Positions 25,776 to 34,924 of a DNA stretch of 64,000 bases are shown here, in pieces. Within the stretch, counting starts at the first letter, position 1. Every line of letters starts with the position of its first letter. A program made the position numbers and the translations under genes. This DNA is from Chryseobacterium sediminis. GTDB lineage: Bacteria; Bacteroidota; Bacteroidia; Flavobacteriales; Weeksellaceae. The DNA is taken from the NCBI RefSeq assembly GCF_008386505.1, contig NZ_VUNZ01000002.1, positions 62,001 through 126,000 on the forward strand. The letters run 5' to 3'. The notes beneath the pieces were generated by a model, which made no database searches, was not told the origin of the DNA, and saw nothing but the letters and a program-made list of their open reading frames with translations.

Positions 25776-26753
25776 ATGAAAAATTTTAAAATCCTATTAT
25801 TACTTCTCTTTTTTCTTATTGTGTCATGCAGCAGGAAAGAAAATCATCCTTATACATTCTATTACTGGAAGACCAACCTGAAACTGGATTCTGAAGAAAA
25901 GAAAATACTAGATCAGGCAACTGTCCCTTACGTATACACCAGATTTTTTGATGTTGATAAAGTGAACGGAAAATTTCAGCCGGTAGCTGTTATCACCAAA
26001 GACAAAAGCTTCAAAACAGATAAACAGATAGTTCCCACGGTTTTTATTACCAATCAGACTTTATTGGGTATTTCTGCGGAAGAGATCAGGTTTCTTGCGG
26101 AAAGCATCCATCTTTTAATTCAAAAGAAAGCGGATGAGTATCATCTGAAAACCAATAATGAAATTCAGATCGACTGTGACTGGACGGCCGGAACACGGAA
26201 TGATTATTTTAAATTTCTGAAAGAACTCAAAAAGATCTCAGGAAAGGAAGTTACCTGCACACTTCGTCTTCATCAGGTGAAAGATAAAAAACAGACCGGA
26301 ATTCCTCCTGTAGAAAAAGTATACCTGATGTGCTACTCTACTTCATCACCACTGGAAAAATCTGACAAGAACTCTATTCTGGACATCAATATTCTAAAAA
26401 GCTATCTTTCAAAAATGGAAGACTACCCTATCAAAAAAGTTGAAGTAGCGCTTCCTATTTATTCCTGGGGAATTGTCACCAATCATTTGGGAAAACATAA
26501 ACTGATCAATGCTTTATCTAAAAGAGATCTTGAAAACCCAAATTTCAAAAAGATATCCGATCATGAAATTCAGGTTTTGAAAGACGGATTTTACTTTGGA
26601 AGTTATTTAAACAAAGGTTTCAAAATAAAAACAGAAGAAATCTCAGAAGAACAGCTTAAAGAGGCTATCATTTTTTTACAGAAAAAAATCCCACATTTTA
26701 ATATTATTTATTATCAATTAGATAGTAAATTTGTGTTAGATCGAAAATTTTAA
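25776..26753 (+). CDS. lipoprotein, possibly DUF3142-like
   Basis: 325 residues. A lipoprotein signal peptide ends at FLIVSC (Cys about 18), so the protein should be lipid-anchored. The middle contains IQIDCDWTAGTRNDYFKFLK followed by CTLRLHQ and a later VEVALPIYSWGIV, a strand-helix order like a TIM-barrel glycosidase fold and similar to what I remember of DUF3142; this is a tentative match. It is expressed from its own promoter (25714-25760) and is followed by the large exported gene at 26831, with which it may form a unit. Function unknown. Confidence 0.65.
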   Translation: MKNFKILLLLLFFLIVSCSRKENHPYTFYYWKTNLKLDSEEKKILDQATVPYVYTRFFDVDKVNGKFQPVAVITKDKSFKTDKQIVPTVFITNQTLLGISAEEIRFLAESIHLLIQKKADEYHLKTNNEIQIDCDWTAGTRNDYFKFLKELKKISGKEVTCTLRLHQVKDKKQTGIPPVEKVYLMCYSTSSPLEKSDKNSILDINILKSYLSKMEDYPIKKVEVALPIYSWGIVTNHLGKHKLINALSKRDLENPNFKKISDHEIQVLKDGFYFGSYLNKGFKIKTEEISEEQLKEAIIFLQKKIPHFNIIYYQLDSKFVLDRKF

Positions 26754-26830
26754 ATCTCTCAGAGATAAAGACATACTGTCAAGACCAAACCATAAACTAT
26801 TACAAAAATTAAAAAAACACTACGCACCCT

Positions 26831-29557
26831 ATGAAAAAGTATATTCTTTCACTTGCGGTTGTATCACTTTTCTATACACAATCTGACGCCTGTGCGTGGT
26901 CAGATCCTGATTATGATTACTTCAACCTTTTCACGCAAACCATCATCAAAGACAAGGCCTATCTTCCTTTTCTGCACAATTATTCCAGCAGGTTCTATGG
27001 AGGATACAATCCGGCATTGATTCCTGATGATAATATTGAAACATGGAAAAAGTTCTTTAATAATCAACTTACCTATACCGAGACTCAGAATCTGGTGTAT
27101 AAGATGAGTATGAACGACCTGAATGCCTTAAAAAATGGAAGTCCAACCAATCCTCTTCTACAAAAGCTAGGAGCAGGATTCTACCAAAAATATAAGGAAG
27201 GTCTTGATTATTTGATTGAAGCCAAGTATCTGGAGCCTTATATGAGCATCAATTATGTTGAAAATGAGAATTCATTTTATTATGATAGAGATGCCAACAG
27301 GAAAAATGCCACCGCTCTTGACTACAATAAAACGATTGCTGCCTTAACGTCTTTATACAATGCGGCAAGAAACCTTGAAATCAAACAACGTTACGGATAC
27401 CAGCTGGTACGTCTTAATCATTATACCAGAAATTATGATTCTGCAATGCAGGCTTTCAAAACCTATGTTGCTCCTATCAAATTGAAAGGAACCGTTTACT
27501 TTATGTCTCTGGATCAATTGGCCGGGGCACAAAGAGGGCTGGAAATGAACAGCGATGCCAACTGGAATTTCTTTCAGGTATTCATGAACAGCAAAGACCG
27601 CAAGGAATCTGCATTTGTTTCTATGAAACTTTCTGATACAGCCTCTTTCAGCAACATCATGAAAAGAGCCAATACGAATGAAGAAAAGAATATGGCTTAT
27701 TTCCTTTTAGGGTATGAGGACTTCAACAATCCAATTCCTACTATGGAAAAGATGTATGAAATCAATCCTGATTCTGAAATCCTAAAGGTAATGGCGGCAA
27801 GAAGCATCAATGAACTGGAAAGAAGTTATCTGCCTACCTATTACTATACTTCAGACGCTGCCAATAGTCCATATATACAAAGAGGAAAAGCCGATAACAA
27901 TACTTCTACAAAAGATGCTATAGCCACTACCACCACTGAAGTAAAGGAGGAAAAGCTATCTTTCTGGCAAAAAATTGTAAGGTTCTTTAAAAACCTGTTC
28001 GGAGGTTCAAAATCTAAAGAATCTGCTGATGGGAAGAAAACAGATCAAAGCGATGATGAATTGCTGGACAATCCAAACAGGATTCCGTTCTATACTACTT
28101 CCGGCTATGGATATGATGATAAAATGAAAGACTACCTTGATGACCTTCAAAAATTCACTGACAAAACAAAAGAAAAGTCCAAGGATGAATATTGGCAGAT
28201 CGCAGATGCTTATCTTAAATTCCTGAAAAAAGATTATAAAGGAAGTACAGAAATCCTGGAAGATATTAAAACAACGAATCCTGAATATCTGGAAGAAATC
28301 AAACGAATGAAGGTTTTGAATGACATTGTTTCCCAGCCAAGGATTGACGCTGCCTATGAAGATCATCTGATGAAAGATTATGCAGAATATTTCGTAGAGA
28401 AAAAAGTAGAGAAAGACACAGCCACTACAGACAATTTCGATTATTATGGTGAAGTGCCTTCTACTGCAGACTTCCTCAAGGATGTTTTGGCAAACCGTTA
28501 TTTCCTTCAGGGAGAAGACGGAAAATCATTCCTGATGAACAATAAACTTTCGGATCTTCAGTACAATCCGAATTCTACCCTTGTAAAGAGTGTGGAAGAG
28601 TTTTACAGAAAACCTGATAAAACCCAGTTTGAGCAACAGATTATTGCTAAAAATATGGATAGCGTAGGCAATATTGATGCTTTCTTCAATAACATATATG
28701 GGGACAGAGCCATGAGACTTGCCGATTTTGAAAAAGCGAAATCTTATTATGAAAAAGCTAAAAACTTTGCCGGTATTCCAAGACAGAATTATGAATGGAC
28801 CGAAAAGAACGGCCAGACCATCACTCCAAAACAATATACTTCTGCCGAATATAATGGGTTTAAAAATATATCAAATCTTGTATTCGGGCATAATGTTTGG
28901 GAAAGTTTCGGAAGTCCGGATACGGAAAGTATGAAAGCTGAGAATTATACTGATTTCCCTTTCATTACAACCAGCATGGACAAACTTGAGTTGGCAAATG
29001 TACTGATTCAGCTTAAAAAGATAGGAAACGGAACTGGTGAAAAAGCTGCAAAAGCCAACCAGCTTATTGGAAACTTATTATACAATACCTCTATTTTAGG
29101 ATATTACCGTCAATTATTTGTAATGGATATTGACAACAGCAATGGCGGCAAATATGATTTCTGGAATACTGACAGAAAGAATCCTTACAAGTATTATTAT
29201 AAGAACTTCCTGGACACTTCTTATATTGAACCTGACAATTTTGATCTGTCAATCAACTATTATCAGAAGGCACTTAAGCTTTCAAACAATAAAGAAGAAA
29301 AAGCAAGAATTTTATTCCAGATGGCAAGTGCTGAACAGGGTAAATATTATCAGTACGAAGCGAAAGCTCCAAAAGATTTTGATTATTCTGATCCGAAATG
29401 GTCTGAAAAAGAAGACGCCCGCCAAAAGGAAATGGACAATCTTAAAAATCAAAAATACAGAACCTATTTTGCTCAGTTGAAAGCACAGTATTCCGATACT
29501 GAAACAACGAAAAACTTAATGGGAAGCTGTAGTTATTTCAGCTATTTTATGAGATAA
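26831..29557 (+). CDS. large exported TPR-like protein of unknown function
   Basis: 908 residues with a signal peptide (about 1-19, before DACAWSDPDYDYF). Helical-repeat segments typical of TPR proteins occur in several places, for example RLADFEKAKSYYEKAKNFA and LSINYYQKALKLSNNKEEKA. Near residues 355-410 there is a disordered insert carrying a very hydrophobic, basic helix (SFWQKIVRFFKNLFGG). It probably acts in the periplasm or at the cell surface as a protein-interaction scaffold. The gene is followed by the terminator at 29573-29600. No catalytic motif seen. Confidence 0.7.
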   Translation: MKKYILSLAVVSLFYTQSDACAWSDPDYDYFNLFTQTIIKDKAYLPFLHNYSSRFYGGYNPALIPDDNIETWKKFFNNQLTYTETQNLVYKMSMNDLNALKNGSPTNPLLQKLGAGFYQKYKEGLDYLIEAKYLEPYMSINYVENENSFYYDRDANRKNATALDYNKTIAALTSLYNAARNLEIKQRYGYQLVRLNHYTRNYDSAMQAFKTYVAPIKLKGTVYFMSLDQLAGAQRGLEMNSDANWNFFQVFMNSKDRKESAFVSMKLSDTASFSNIMKRANTNEEKNMAYFLLGYEDFNNPIPTMEKMYEINPDSEILKVMAARSINELERSYLPTYYYTSDAANSPYIQRGKADNNTSTKDAIATTTTEVKEEKLSFWQKIVRFFKNLFGGSKSKESADGKKTDQSDDELLDNPNRIPFYTTSGYGYDDKMKDYLDDLQKFTDKTKEKSKDEYWQIADAYLKFLKKDYKGSTEILEDIKTTNPEYLEEIKRMKVLNDIVSQPRIDAAYEDHLMKDYAEYFVEKKVEKDTATTDNFDYYGEVPSTADFLKDVLANRYFLQGEDGKSFLMNNKLSDLQYNPNSTLVKSVEEFYRKPDKTQFEQQIIAKNMDSVGNIDAFFNNIYGDRAMRLADFEKAKSYYEKAKNFAGIPRQNYEWTEKNGQTITPKQYTSAEYNGFKNISNLVFGHNVWESFGSPDTESMKAENYTDFPFITTSMDKLELANVLIQLKKIGNGTGEKAAKANQLIGNLLYNTSILGYYRQLFVMDIDNSNGGKYDFWNTDRKNPYKYYYKNFLDTSYIEPDNFDLSINYYQKALKLSNNKEEKARILFQMASAEQGKYYQYEAKAPKDFDYSDPKWSEKEDARQKEMDNLKNQKYRTYFAQLKAQYSDTETTKNLMGSCSYFSYFMR

Positions 29558-29572
29558 CATCATTCATAAAAA

Positions 29573-29600
29573 AACCTCTGAATTATCAGAGGTTTTTTAT
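29573..29600. terminator. bidirectional terminator
   Basis: AACCTCTGA (29573-29581) pairs with TCAGAGGTT (29586-29594) over a 4-nt loop, with A-run before and T-run after. It can serve the large TPR-like gene on the plus strand and the iron-permease-like gene on the minus strand. Confidence 0.88.
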
Positions 29601-29662
29601 TTTTATCTTGTATTGAAAAATATTCAATAATTATATTTTAGAGTTTTAAGGCAAATGCACAT

Positions 29663-30154
29663 TTATTTTTTGTGTTCCTGCTTCTGAATCCATTCTTCAT
29701 GTTTTCTTTTAAAGAATTCGTACTTGTAATCCTGATTTCTCTGCGCAGCATCAATGGAATGGGAAGTATGAATATCTGCATCTTTTTTAGCAAGCTGAGC
29801 CAATTTTTCATAATAAATATGAAGCTGGTCCAATTCTGCTTCCGTAAGGTCTTCAATATCTACAATTCTGTTGCTCGCTTTTTCGTGAGCGGCTATAATT
29901 TCATTCAGTTTGATTTGTATCGCTTTTGAATCTTTATTCTGAGCCTTTTGAATGAGAAACACCATGAGAAAAGTAATGATTGTAGTTCCGGTATTGATTA
30001 CCAGCTGCCAGGTTTCAGAGTAGCCAAAAAAAGGACCTGTGACCGCCCATATTACCACGATCAGGAAAGCTCCTATAAAAGCAATTGGACTTCCTGTAAA
30101 TTTTACAGCCCAGTTTGAAAACTGTTCAAAAAAATGATGTCCTTTATGACTCAT
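29663..30154 (-). CDS. low-affinity iron permease family protein
   Basis: 163 residues: a short N-terminus, two membrane helices (about 18-38 and 48-70; SPIAFIGAFLIVVIWAVTGP and TGTTIITFLMVFLIQKAQNK) and a cytoplasmic part with LNEIIAAHEKASNRIVDIED, LTEAELDQL. This matches the bacterial members of the low-affinity iron permease family (PF04120), related to part of yeast Fet4. Transport by this short form has not been well shown. It lies downstream of the PepSY gene in an iron-associated group on the same strand. Confidence 0.85.
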   Translation of the reverse strand: MSHKGHHFFEQFSNWAVKFTGSPIAFIGAFLIVVIWAVTGPFFGYSETWQLVINTGTTIITFLMVFLIQKAQNKDSKAIQIKLNEIIAAHEKASNRIVDIEDLTEAELDQLHIYYEKLAQLAKKDADIHTSHSIDAAQRNQDYKYEFFKRKHEEWIQKQEHKK

Positions 30155-30246
30155 AACTTCTGTTTTTAATATAATAAATTTATAAAAATTAATCAGAAAT
30201 TATGGAAAAGTTAAGAATATGAGGTATCTAAATATTTCAGGCTATT

Positions 30247-31443
30247 TTATTTCATTTTTCTGAATCTATGCCACCAGATCAGAAATCCAGTCACCGGTAA
30301 TGAACAACCGATAAGAGAAACTATAAAGTAGAGAATGATACTTGGCAGTCCCATGATCTCTCCTGTATGTAAGGGTTTGGCTAAAGATGTAAACTGTTTG
30401 TTCAAAGGTTTGTCCGAAAACAGTTCTTTTGTTTTGAAAACTCCGGTTTTATCAAATGTCACTTCATCCGGAAACATCATTCCAAAGAAGTTTTGTCTGT
30501 TGGTTTTGATAACAACATATCGTGGATTTTCTTTATTGGGAAGTTCTATACTTGTAACGGCCTTGTAAGGAAGATGGCGGTCTGCCAGCTTTACAATCTT
30601 ATCTACGGAAGCGGAAGTAACGTCTTTCAGATTTTTCTTTTCGTCCTGTTTCTGAAGCATATCTTCCAGAAGTCCTCCGAACGCATCATCTCCACTGTCT
30701 TTTTCTTTTGAAATATTGTCTATTGACGATCCTCCCAGACTTATGATAAGCGTATTTTTCACCCACGGGTAGGTCACATACAATCCTGTAACGGCAATAA
30801 AGAAGAGCATCAGAAAAGTATAAAATCCCAAAGTATTGTGCAGATCATAATTGACCCTTTGAAATTTTGCTTTGAACATAACAGTGAGCCCTTGTTTCAA
30901 AAACTTCAGTTTCTTTGGAAGCCAGAGAATAAATCCTGAAATCAACAGAATACAAAACATAAGAACTGAAGCTCCAACAATCTGTCTTCCGGCATTTCCC
31001 ATCATCAGATTTCTATGAAGATCCAGAACTGTTTCAAAGAACCGTCCCGAACCAACATTGGGCTGTCCCAGTATCTCTCCTGTATATTGGTTATAGTAAG
31101 TACTTTTGTCCAGATTATCTTCACGGTAACCGATCACATAGCTTTTCCCATTGTCATCGGGAATCATCAGAGAAGTAAGTTCTTTATTATGTTTTAATAA
31201 TTCTGCCTGAATCAGATCAGGGTTCATTGCTTTTCCTGAACCCGGGCTTATGTATACTTTATCCCTGTTGCTAAAATCAATAATCTGATTTTTGAATGCA
31301 TAAAGACAGCCGGTAAGACACATTATAAAAACAATACTACTTGATAAAAGTCCCAGCCAGAGATGAGTGATCCACATCAGGTATTTTGTAACCGATTCGT
31401 TTTTTCTTTTTTTCCTGTAAAGGCTTTTAAGTAAAATTCTCAT
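30247..31443 (-). CDS. PepSY-associated membrane protein
   Basis: 398 residues with four membrane helices (about 24-48, 155-175, 200-222 and 365-390). TM1 carries THLWLGLLSSSIVFIMCLTG, and the second region LDLHRNLMMGNAGRQIVG with NYDLHNTLGFYTFLMLF contains the paired His residues typical of this family. C-terminal HTGEIMGLPSIILYFIVSLI is also typical. Such proteins sit next to siderophore receptors and some reduce ferric siderophores in the periplasm. Context here (TonB receptor 0.9 kb upstream) fits iron release after uptake. Confidence 0.9.
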   Translation of the reverse strand: MRILLKSLYRKKRKNESVTKYLMWITHLWLGLLSSSIVFIMCLTGCLYAFKNQIIDFSNRDKVYISPGSGKAMNPDLIQAELLKHNKELTSLMIPDDNGKSYVIGYREDNLDKSTYYNQYTGEILGQPNVGSGRFFETVLDLHRNLMMGNAGRQIVGASVLMFCILLISGFILWLPKKLKFLKQGLTVMFKAKFQRVNYDLHNTLGFYTFLMLFFIAVTGLYVTYPWVKNTLIISLGGSSIDNISKEKDSGDDAFGGLLEDMLQKQDEKKNLKDVTSASVDKIVKLADRHLPYKAVTSIELPNKENPRYVVIKTNRQNFFGMMFPDEVTFDKTGVFKTKELFSDKPLNKQFTSLAKPLHTGEIMGLPSIILYFIVSLIGCSLPVTGFLIWWHRFRKMK

Positions 31444-31457
31444 TGTTTAACAGCAAA

Positions 31458-31490
31458 AAACATTAAGACAGTAACACCGTCTTAATGTTT
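31458..31490 (-). terminator. terminator after the receptor-lipoprotein unit
   Basis: AAACATTAAGAC (31458-31469) and GTCTTAATGTTT (31479-31490) form a 12-bp stem with a 9-nt loop, followed on the minus strand by a T-run. It ends the transcript from the TonB receptor and lipoprotein genes before the PepSY gene. Confidence 0.75.
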
Positions 31491-31717
31491 TAAATTAAAA
31501 TTGATATGAATAAATTAAAAAAAGTTAATACAAATTCGGGGTAAGAAAGCATGAAGCTTTTGACGGAAGTTATTTTAGTCTAAAAGATTACTGGTTTAAC
31601 TTTAATCTACATTCACCAAATTGAATACGTTTTCTTAAAAGTAGCAAGAACTTTTAGCTCAAAATCATATCCATCTCCCTTCTCCATGCTTCCAGCCCTT
31701 ACTGGTATTAATATCGT

Positions 31718-32335
31718 TTATTTTCTTCCTTTGAACTGAACTTCTTTTACGATTGTTTCAAACTTCGTATAATGTTCAGGACTTAGGGCTTTCTTAATAG
31801 CATCCTTTCTCTGGGTATCAAATTTCTCCCAGTATTCTTTAGCCAAATCGTTATTCCCGTGATATACATCGTGAGCATCATTGAAGGCCTTTTCAAAAGC
31901 ATCGTTAGCTGCATTTACTACTTTGAATTCATCTTCGGAAAGCTGTGCTTCCGTTTTGATTCTTTCTAGTAAAGCATTGTCATATCTTGGTCTTTTTCTT
32001 GAATTTTCATCTACAAACTTATTGAACTTTTCCATCTGCGAACCATCTAAAACGGTAGCCATTTCAATAGACTGCTGCGCTCTCAGTTCTTCATTTTTTA
32101 TTCCTAAAGCAACCCGATCCATATTACCTCCCTGAGCTTTTGCTGCCTGAAAGTTCTGTTCCTGAAGCTGCTGATATTTTGCAGTGATTTCATTAAAGTT
32201 TTTTTCCTGTTCAGCAGTAAGTTTCACTTCTGTTTTAAACTGGTTGTAATCTATTCCTTTCTTTTTGTCTCCGGAACATGACACAGCCGCAGCACCAAGA
32301 GCCAATGCTAAGAATACTGTTTTGATACTTTTCAT
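31718..32335 (-). CDS. lipoprotein with Spy/LTxxQ-like repeats
   Basis: 205 residues, lipoprotein signal ending AAVSC (Cys about 20). The mature part is almost wholly helical and charged, with LTAEQEKNFNEITAKYQQLQ, LSEDEFKVVNAANDAF and LSPEHYTKFETIV, which resembles the LTxxQ pattern of Spy/CpxP-type periplasmic proteins. It lies 18 nt after the TonB receptor gene and is surely co-transcribed with it. A role in envelope or receptor maintenance is plausible but unproven. Confidence 0.7.
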   Translation of the reverse strand: MKSIKTVFLALALGAAAVSCSGDKKKGIDYNQFKTEVKLTAEQEKNFNEITAKYQQLQEQNFQAAKAQGGNMDRVALGIKNEELRAQQSIEMATVLDGSQMEKFNKFVDENSRKRPRYDNALLERIKTEAQLSEDEFKVVNAANDAFEKAFNDAHDVYHGNNDLAKEYWEKFDTQRKDAIKKALSPEHYTKFETIVKEVQFKGRK

Positions 32336-32353
32336 AATAAATGATTTTGTTGA

Positions 32354-34609
32354 TTAGAATTTATAGTTTACCTGTACAGCAAAGTTTCTAGGCTGAATCT
32401 GATCGATATATCCTCCTCTAAAATAAGAGCTGTATCCTACAGTATCAAAGATGTTATTAAAGAATACTCTTATTCCCATTCCATTTTTCAGTGTATATCC
32501 TGCCTGTGCATCTACTGTGGTATATTCCGGCATATCGAAAGGTTTGTCTCCAGGCTTCACACTGTTCAGGTGACCTGCGGTAAATGTTTTCTGAGTCCAT
32601 TCATCAACCGGTCTTTTTCCTACATAATAAATTCCTGCCCCTACATCAAGTCCTGATAAAGTACCTTTATTGAATTTATAATTTAACCATCCGTTTGCAG
32701 TATGTTTAGGAGCATTCATTGGTGCAGATCCGTTCATGTACGCCGGGCTGTCCTGATACTGAGCATCAAGATACGCCCATCCGGACATTACCTGAAGGTT
32801 CGGAAGAATTCTTCCTATCAATTCTACTTCCACTCCTTTTCTTCTAAGGTTTCCGGCAAGACCGTACATCGTTTGTTTGTCGATCACAACAGGGTTATAA
32901 TTTTCGTCAAGAATAGTGAAAGAAAGGTGATCTGTTTTAATGTCAAATACCGTTACATTAAATCTTAAACGCTCATTAAACCAGTCTGATTTAATCCCAG
33001 CTTCCCATTGTTTTGTCATTGACGGACCTACTCTTCCACCATCTAAAAGGAAGTTATTAGAAGATCTTAAAGATGTTGTTGTGGTATATGATCCAAATAC
33101 ATTAACATTTGGAAGCGGAGAAACGATCAATCCGAAATTAGGATTCCATGTATCTACAGATTCATTGGCAGAACCATTAAGTCGGCTATAACGAAGTCCC
33201 AAATGAGCTTTTACATATTTTCCGATCGTCATCACATCCTGAGCCATTGCTCCGATACTTGGTGTTAATACCGCATTTGATCTTCCCAGGTTTTTATAGA
33301 TGACATTCACCGGAAGCTGATTGGGAATATTTCCGTTCACTACATCTACAATATCAAGCGGATTAGCCGCATAGGTTGTGTTTCCGATTTTTGTGGCACG
33401 TGCAGTAATTAAATTCCCTGGTGCAATTGAATTTTTGTATGCTTCAAAGGTTGTAGAAGAGGTTTCTGTTTCTCTCCAGTCAAAACCAACCTGGAATGTA
33501 TGATTAATAAATCCTGTCTTTATCTGCTCTCCGATGAAGTCTAATTGTAATACTTTGTTGATATCTTCTCCCTGTGATTTTCCTATGGTACGCTGTCTGA
33601 TATTATAGTTGGTTTCACCAGCCGGCAATGATACGGATGAAGCTTCAGAATCTGTATTGCTTACAGAATTAACGAAAGCCGCTCTCACTTTTAATTTATC
33701 TGTAAGGTTACGTACAATTGTAGTTGCAAAGTTGAAGGTCTCAGTTTTTGAATAATCAGATGCATAGCCTAAAAACTTTCCTTTTGGCATATGATATAAT
33801 GCTTCAACAGTTCCTGGCGCAAGGTTTATTGTTCCTCTGTCCGGTGTTCTTTTATCATGAAGATAATCCATTTCCACATTGATTAATGTCTTATCATCCG
33901 GACGGAAAGCAATGGATGGGTTTACATAAATCCTTTCTCCCTGTACATGGCTTCTGAATGAGTTATTATTTTGGTATGCTCCGTTGAATCTCACTGCTAC
34001 TTTTCCCTGAGAATCCAGTACTCTCTGGAAATCTACTGTAGGTCTGTAAAAATCCCAGCTTCCATAACGGAATCCTACATTAGTCTGATCAATAAACTGA
34101 GGTCTTTTTGTTACAACATTAATTACACCTCCTGCAGATCCCAAGCCATTTCCTATTCCCTGACCAATAGCAGCAGATCCTTTGATAACCTGAATGCTTT
34201 CTACTCCCTGCATATCAGTAATCATCCCTGCAGTACGGAAATCTGAATCCAGCTGAACCCCGTTTTTCAGTACAGGAACTCCACGATATCCTCTGATGGA
34301 CATACTTTCGTTTCCTCCTCCATAGCTTGAAAATAAGGTTACCCCGGGAACATTTTTGGCAACATCAGTGACTGTAAGCGCTCCTAATTCTTCAATTGCT
34401 TTATGGGAAATCACGGAAATACTTTGAATCTGATCTCTGGTTTTCAATGGCAATCTGGTAATTGCATCCAACCCTTGTGGCTGTTTCTTTTTTTCACCAA
34501 ACAGTTCTACTTCTTCAATTTTCTTGTGCTTAACTGAATCATTTACTTTCTGTGCATTGGCCAGAACTCCACCCAATAACAGCAGAGAAAAGGATACTAC
34601 TTTATTCAT
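32354..34609 (-). CDS. TonB-dependent siderophore receptor
   Basis: 751 residues from the ATG at 34609, which gives a proper signal peptide (MNKVVSFSLLLLGGVLANAQ); the longer frame to 34834 adds unrelated hydrophobic residues. A plug domain (about 50-180) has SISVISHKAIEELGALTVTD, VPGVTLFSSYGGGNESMSIR and GSAGGVINVVTKRP, followed by a 22-strand barrel ending FAVQVNYKF. It imports a ferric siderophore across the outer membrane using TonB energy. No carboxypeptidase-like N-terminal domain is present. A CRP-type palindrome lies upstream (34665-34678). Confidence 0.93.
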   Translation of the reverse strand: MNKVVSFSLLLLGGVLANAQKVNDSVKHKKIEEVELFGEKKKQPQGLDAITRLPLKTRDQIQSISVISHKAIEELGALTVTDVAKNVPGVTLFSSYGGGNESMSIRGYRGVPVLKNGVQLDSDFRTAGMITDMQGVESIQVIKGSAAIGQGIGNGLGSAGGVINVVTKRPQFIDQTNVGFRYGSWDFYRPTVDFQRVLDSQGKVAVRFNGAYQNNNSFRSHVQGERIYVNPSIAFRPDDKTLINVEMDYLHDKRTPDRGTINLAPGTVEALYHMPKGKFLGYASDYSKTETFNFATTIVRNLTDKLKVRAAFVNSVSNTDSEASSVSLPAGETNYNIRQRTIGKSQGEDINKVLQLDFIGEQIKTGFINHTFQVGFDWRETETSSTTFEAYKNSIAPGNLITARATKIGNTTYAANPLDIVDVVNGNIPNQLPVNVIYKNLGRSNAVLTPSIGAMAQDVMTIGKYVKAHLGLRYSRLNGSANESVDTWNPNFGLIVSPLPNVNVFGSYTTTTSLRSSNNFLLDGGRVGPSMTKQWEAGIKSDWFNERLRFNVTVFDIKTDHLSFTILDENYNPVVIDKQTMYGLAGNLRRKGVEVELIGRILPNLQVMSGWAYLDAQYQDSPAYMNGSAPMNAPKHTANGWLNYKFNKGTLSGLDVGAGIYYVGKRPVDEWTQKTFTAGHLNSVKPGDKPFDMPEYTTVDAQAGYTLKNGMGIRVFFNNIFDTVGYSSYFRGGYIDQIQPRNFAVQVNYKF

Positions 34610-34623
34610 CTGATAATTTTTGA

Positions 34624-34631
34624 CAAAATTA
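34624..34631 (-). promoter_or_regulatory. candidate -7 box of the siderophore receptor gene
   Basis: TAATTTTG on the minus strand fits TAnnTTTG and lies 15 nt before the ATG at 34609. No TTG occurs at the ideal distance, which fits a promoter that depends on an activator; the palindrome at 34665-34678 is centred about 44 bp upstream of this box. Confidence 0.45.
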
Positions 34632-34664
34632 TTATTTTTATTAATTCTAAATAAATAAACAAGA

Positions 34665-34678
34665 GTGACATATGTCAC
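34665..34678. promoter_or_regulatory. CRP/FNR-type palindrome
   Basis: GTGACATATGTCAC is a perfect 14-bp palindrome with the GTGA-N6-TCAC form recognised by CRP/FNR-family regulators. It lies 55 bp upstream of the siderophore receptor start. Confidence 0.55.
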
Positions 34679-34810
34679 CTGAAAAAGAAGTATTAATGTC
34701 AGATCATTAATCTCTGCCAGAGACTCTTTACAATCCCCAAACAGATCTATACTATCGTTAAGGGTAATTCCTTTAAGGGTTTTTATGGTTATGGAAAGTA
34801 CAATCAAAAA

Positions 34811-34843
34811 AAAGCATATCTGATGGTTGATCAAATATGCTTT
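34811..34843 (-). terminator. second hairpin terminator downstream of rpsJ
   Basis: AAAGCATAT (34811-34819) pairs with ATATGCTTT (34835-34843), followed on the minus strand by a run of eight T. It lies about 30 nt beyond the first terminator, in the same direction, so it may back it up. Confidence 0.65.
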
Positions 34844-34871
34844 ACTTAGTTTTTTAGATTATATCAAAAAA

Positions 34872-34897
34872 AATCCGTCCCTAAAAAGGAACGGATT
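34872..34897 (-). terminator. str operon terminator
   Basis: AATCCGTCCC (34872-34881) pairs with GGAACGGATT (34888-34897) with one mismatch, followed on the minus strand by a T-run. It lies 27 nt after the rpsJ stop. Confidence 0.82.
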
Positions 34898-34924
34898 GTA
34901 TAATCATTGCAAAGTATGCAGTTA

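Noticed and set aside
34760..34785. GGGTAAT near 34760 as a third copy of the response-regulator site
   Set aside because: The ATTACAC half is missing and no -7-like box occurs at the required spacing.
34610..34834. Longer N-terminus for the siderophore receptor
   Set aside because: The extra 75 residues precede a perfect signal peptide at 34609 and cover the -7 box and palindrome, so they are not translated as part of it.
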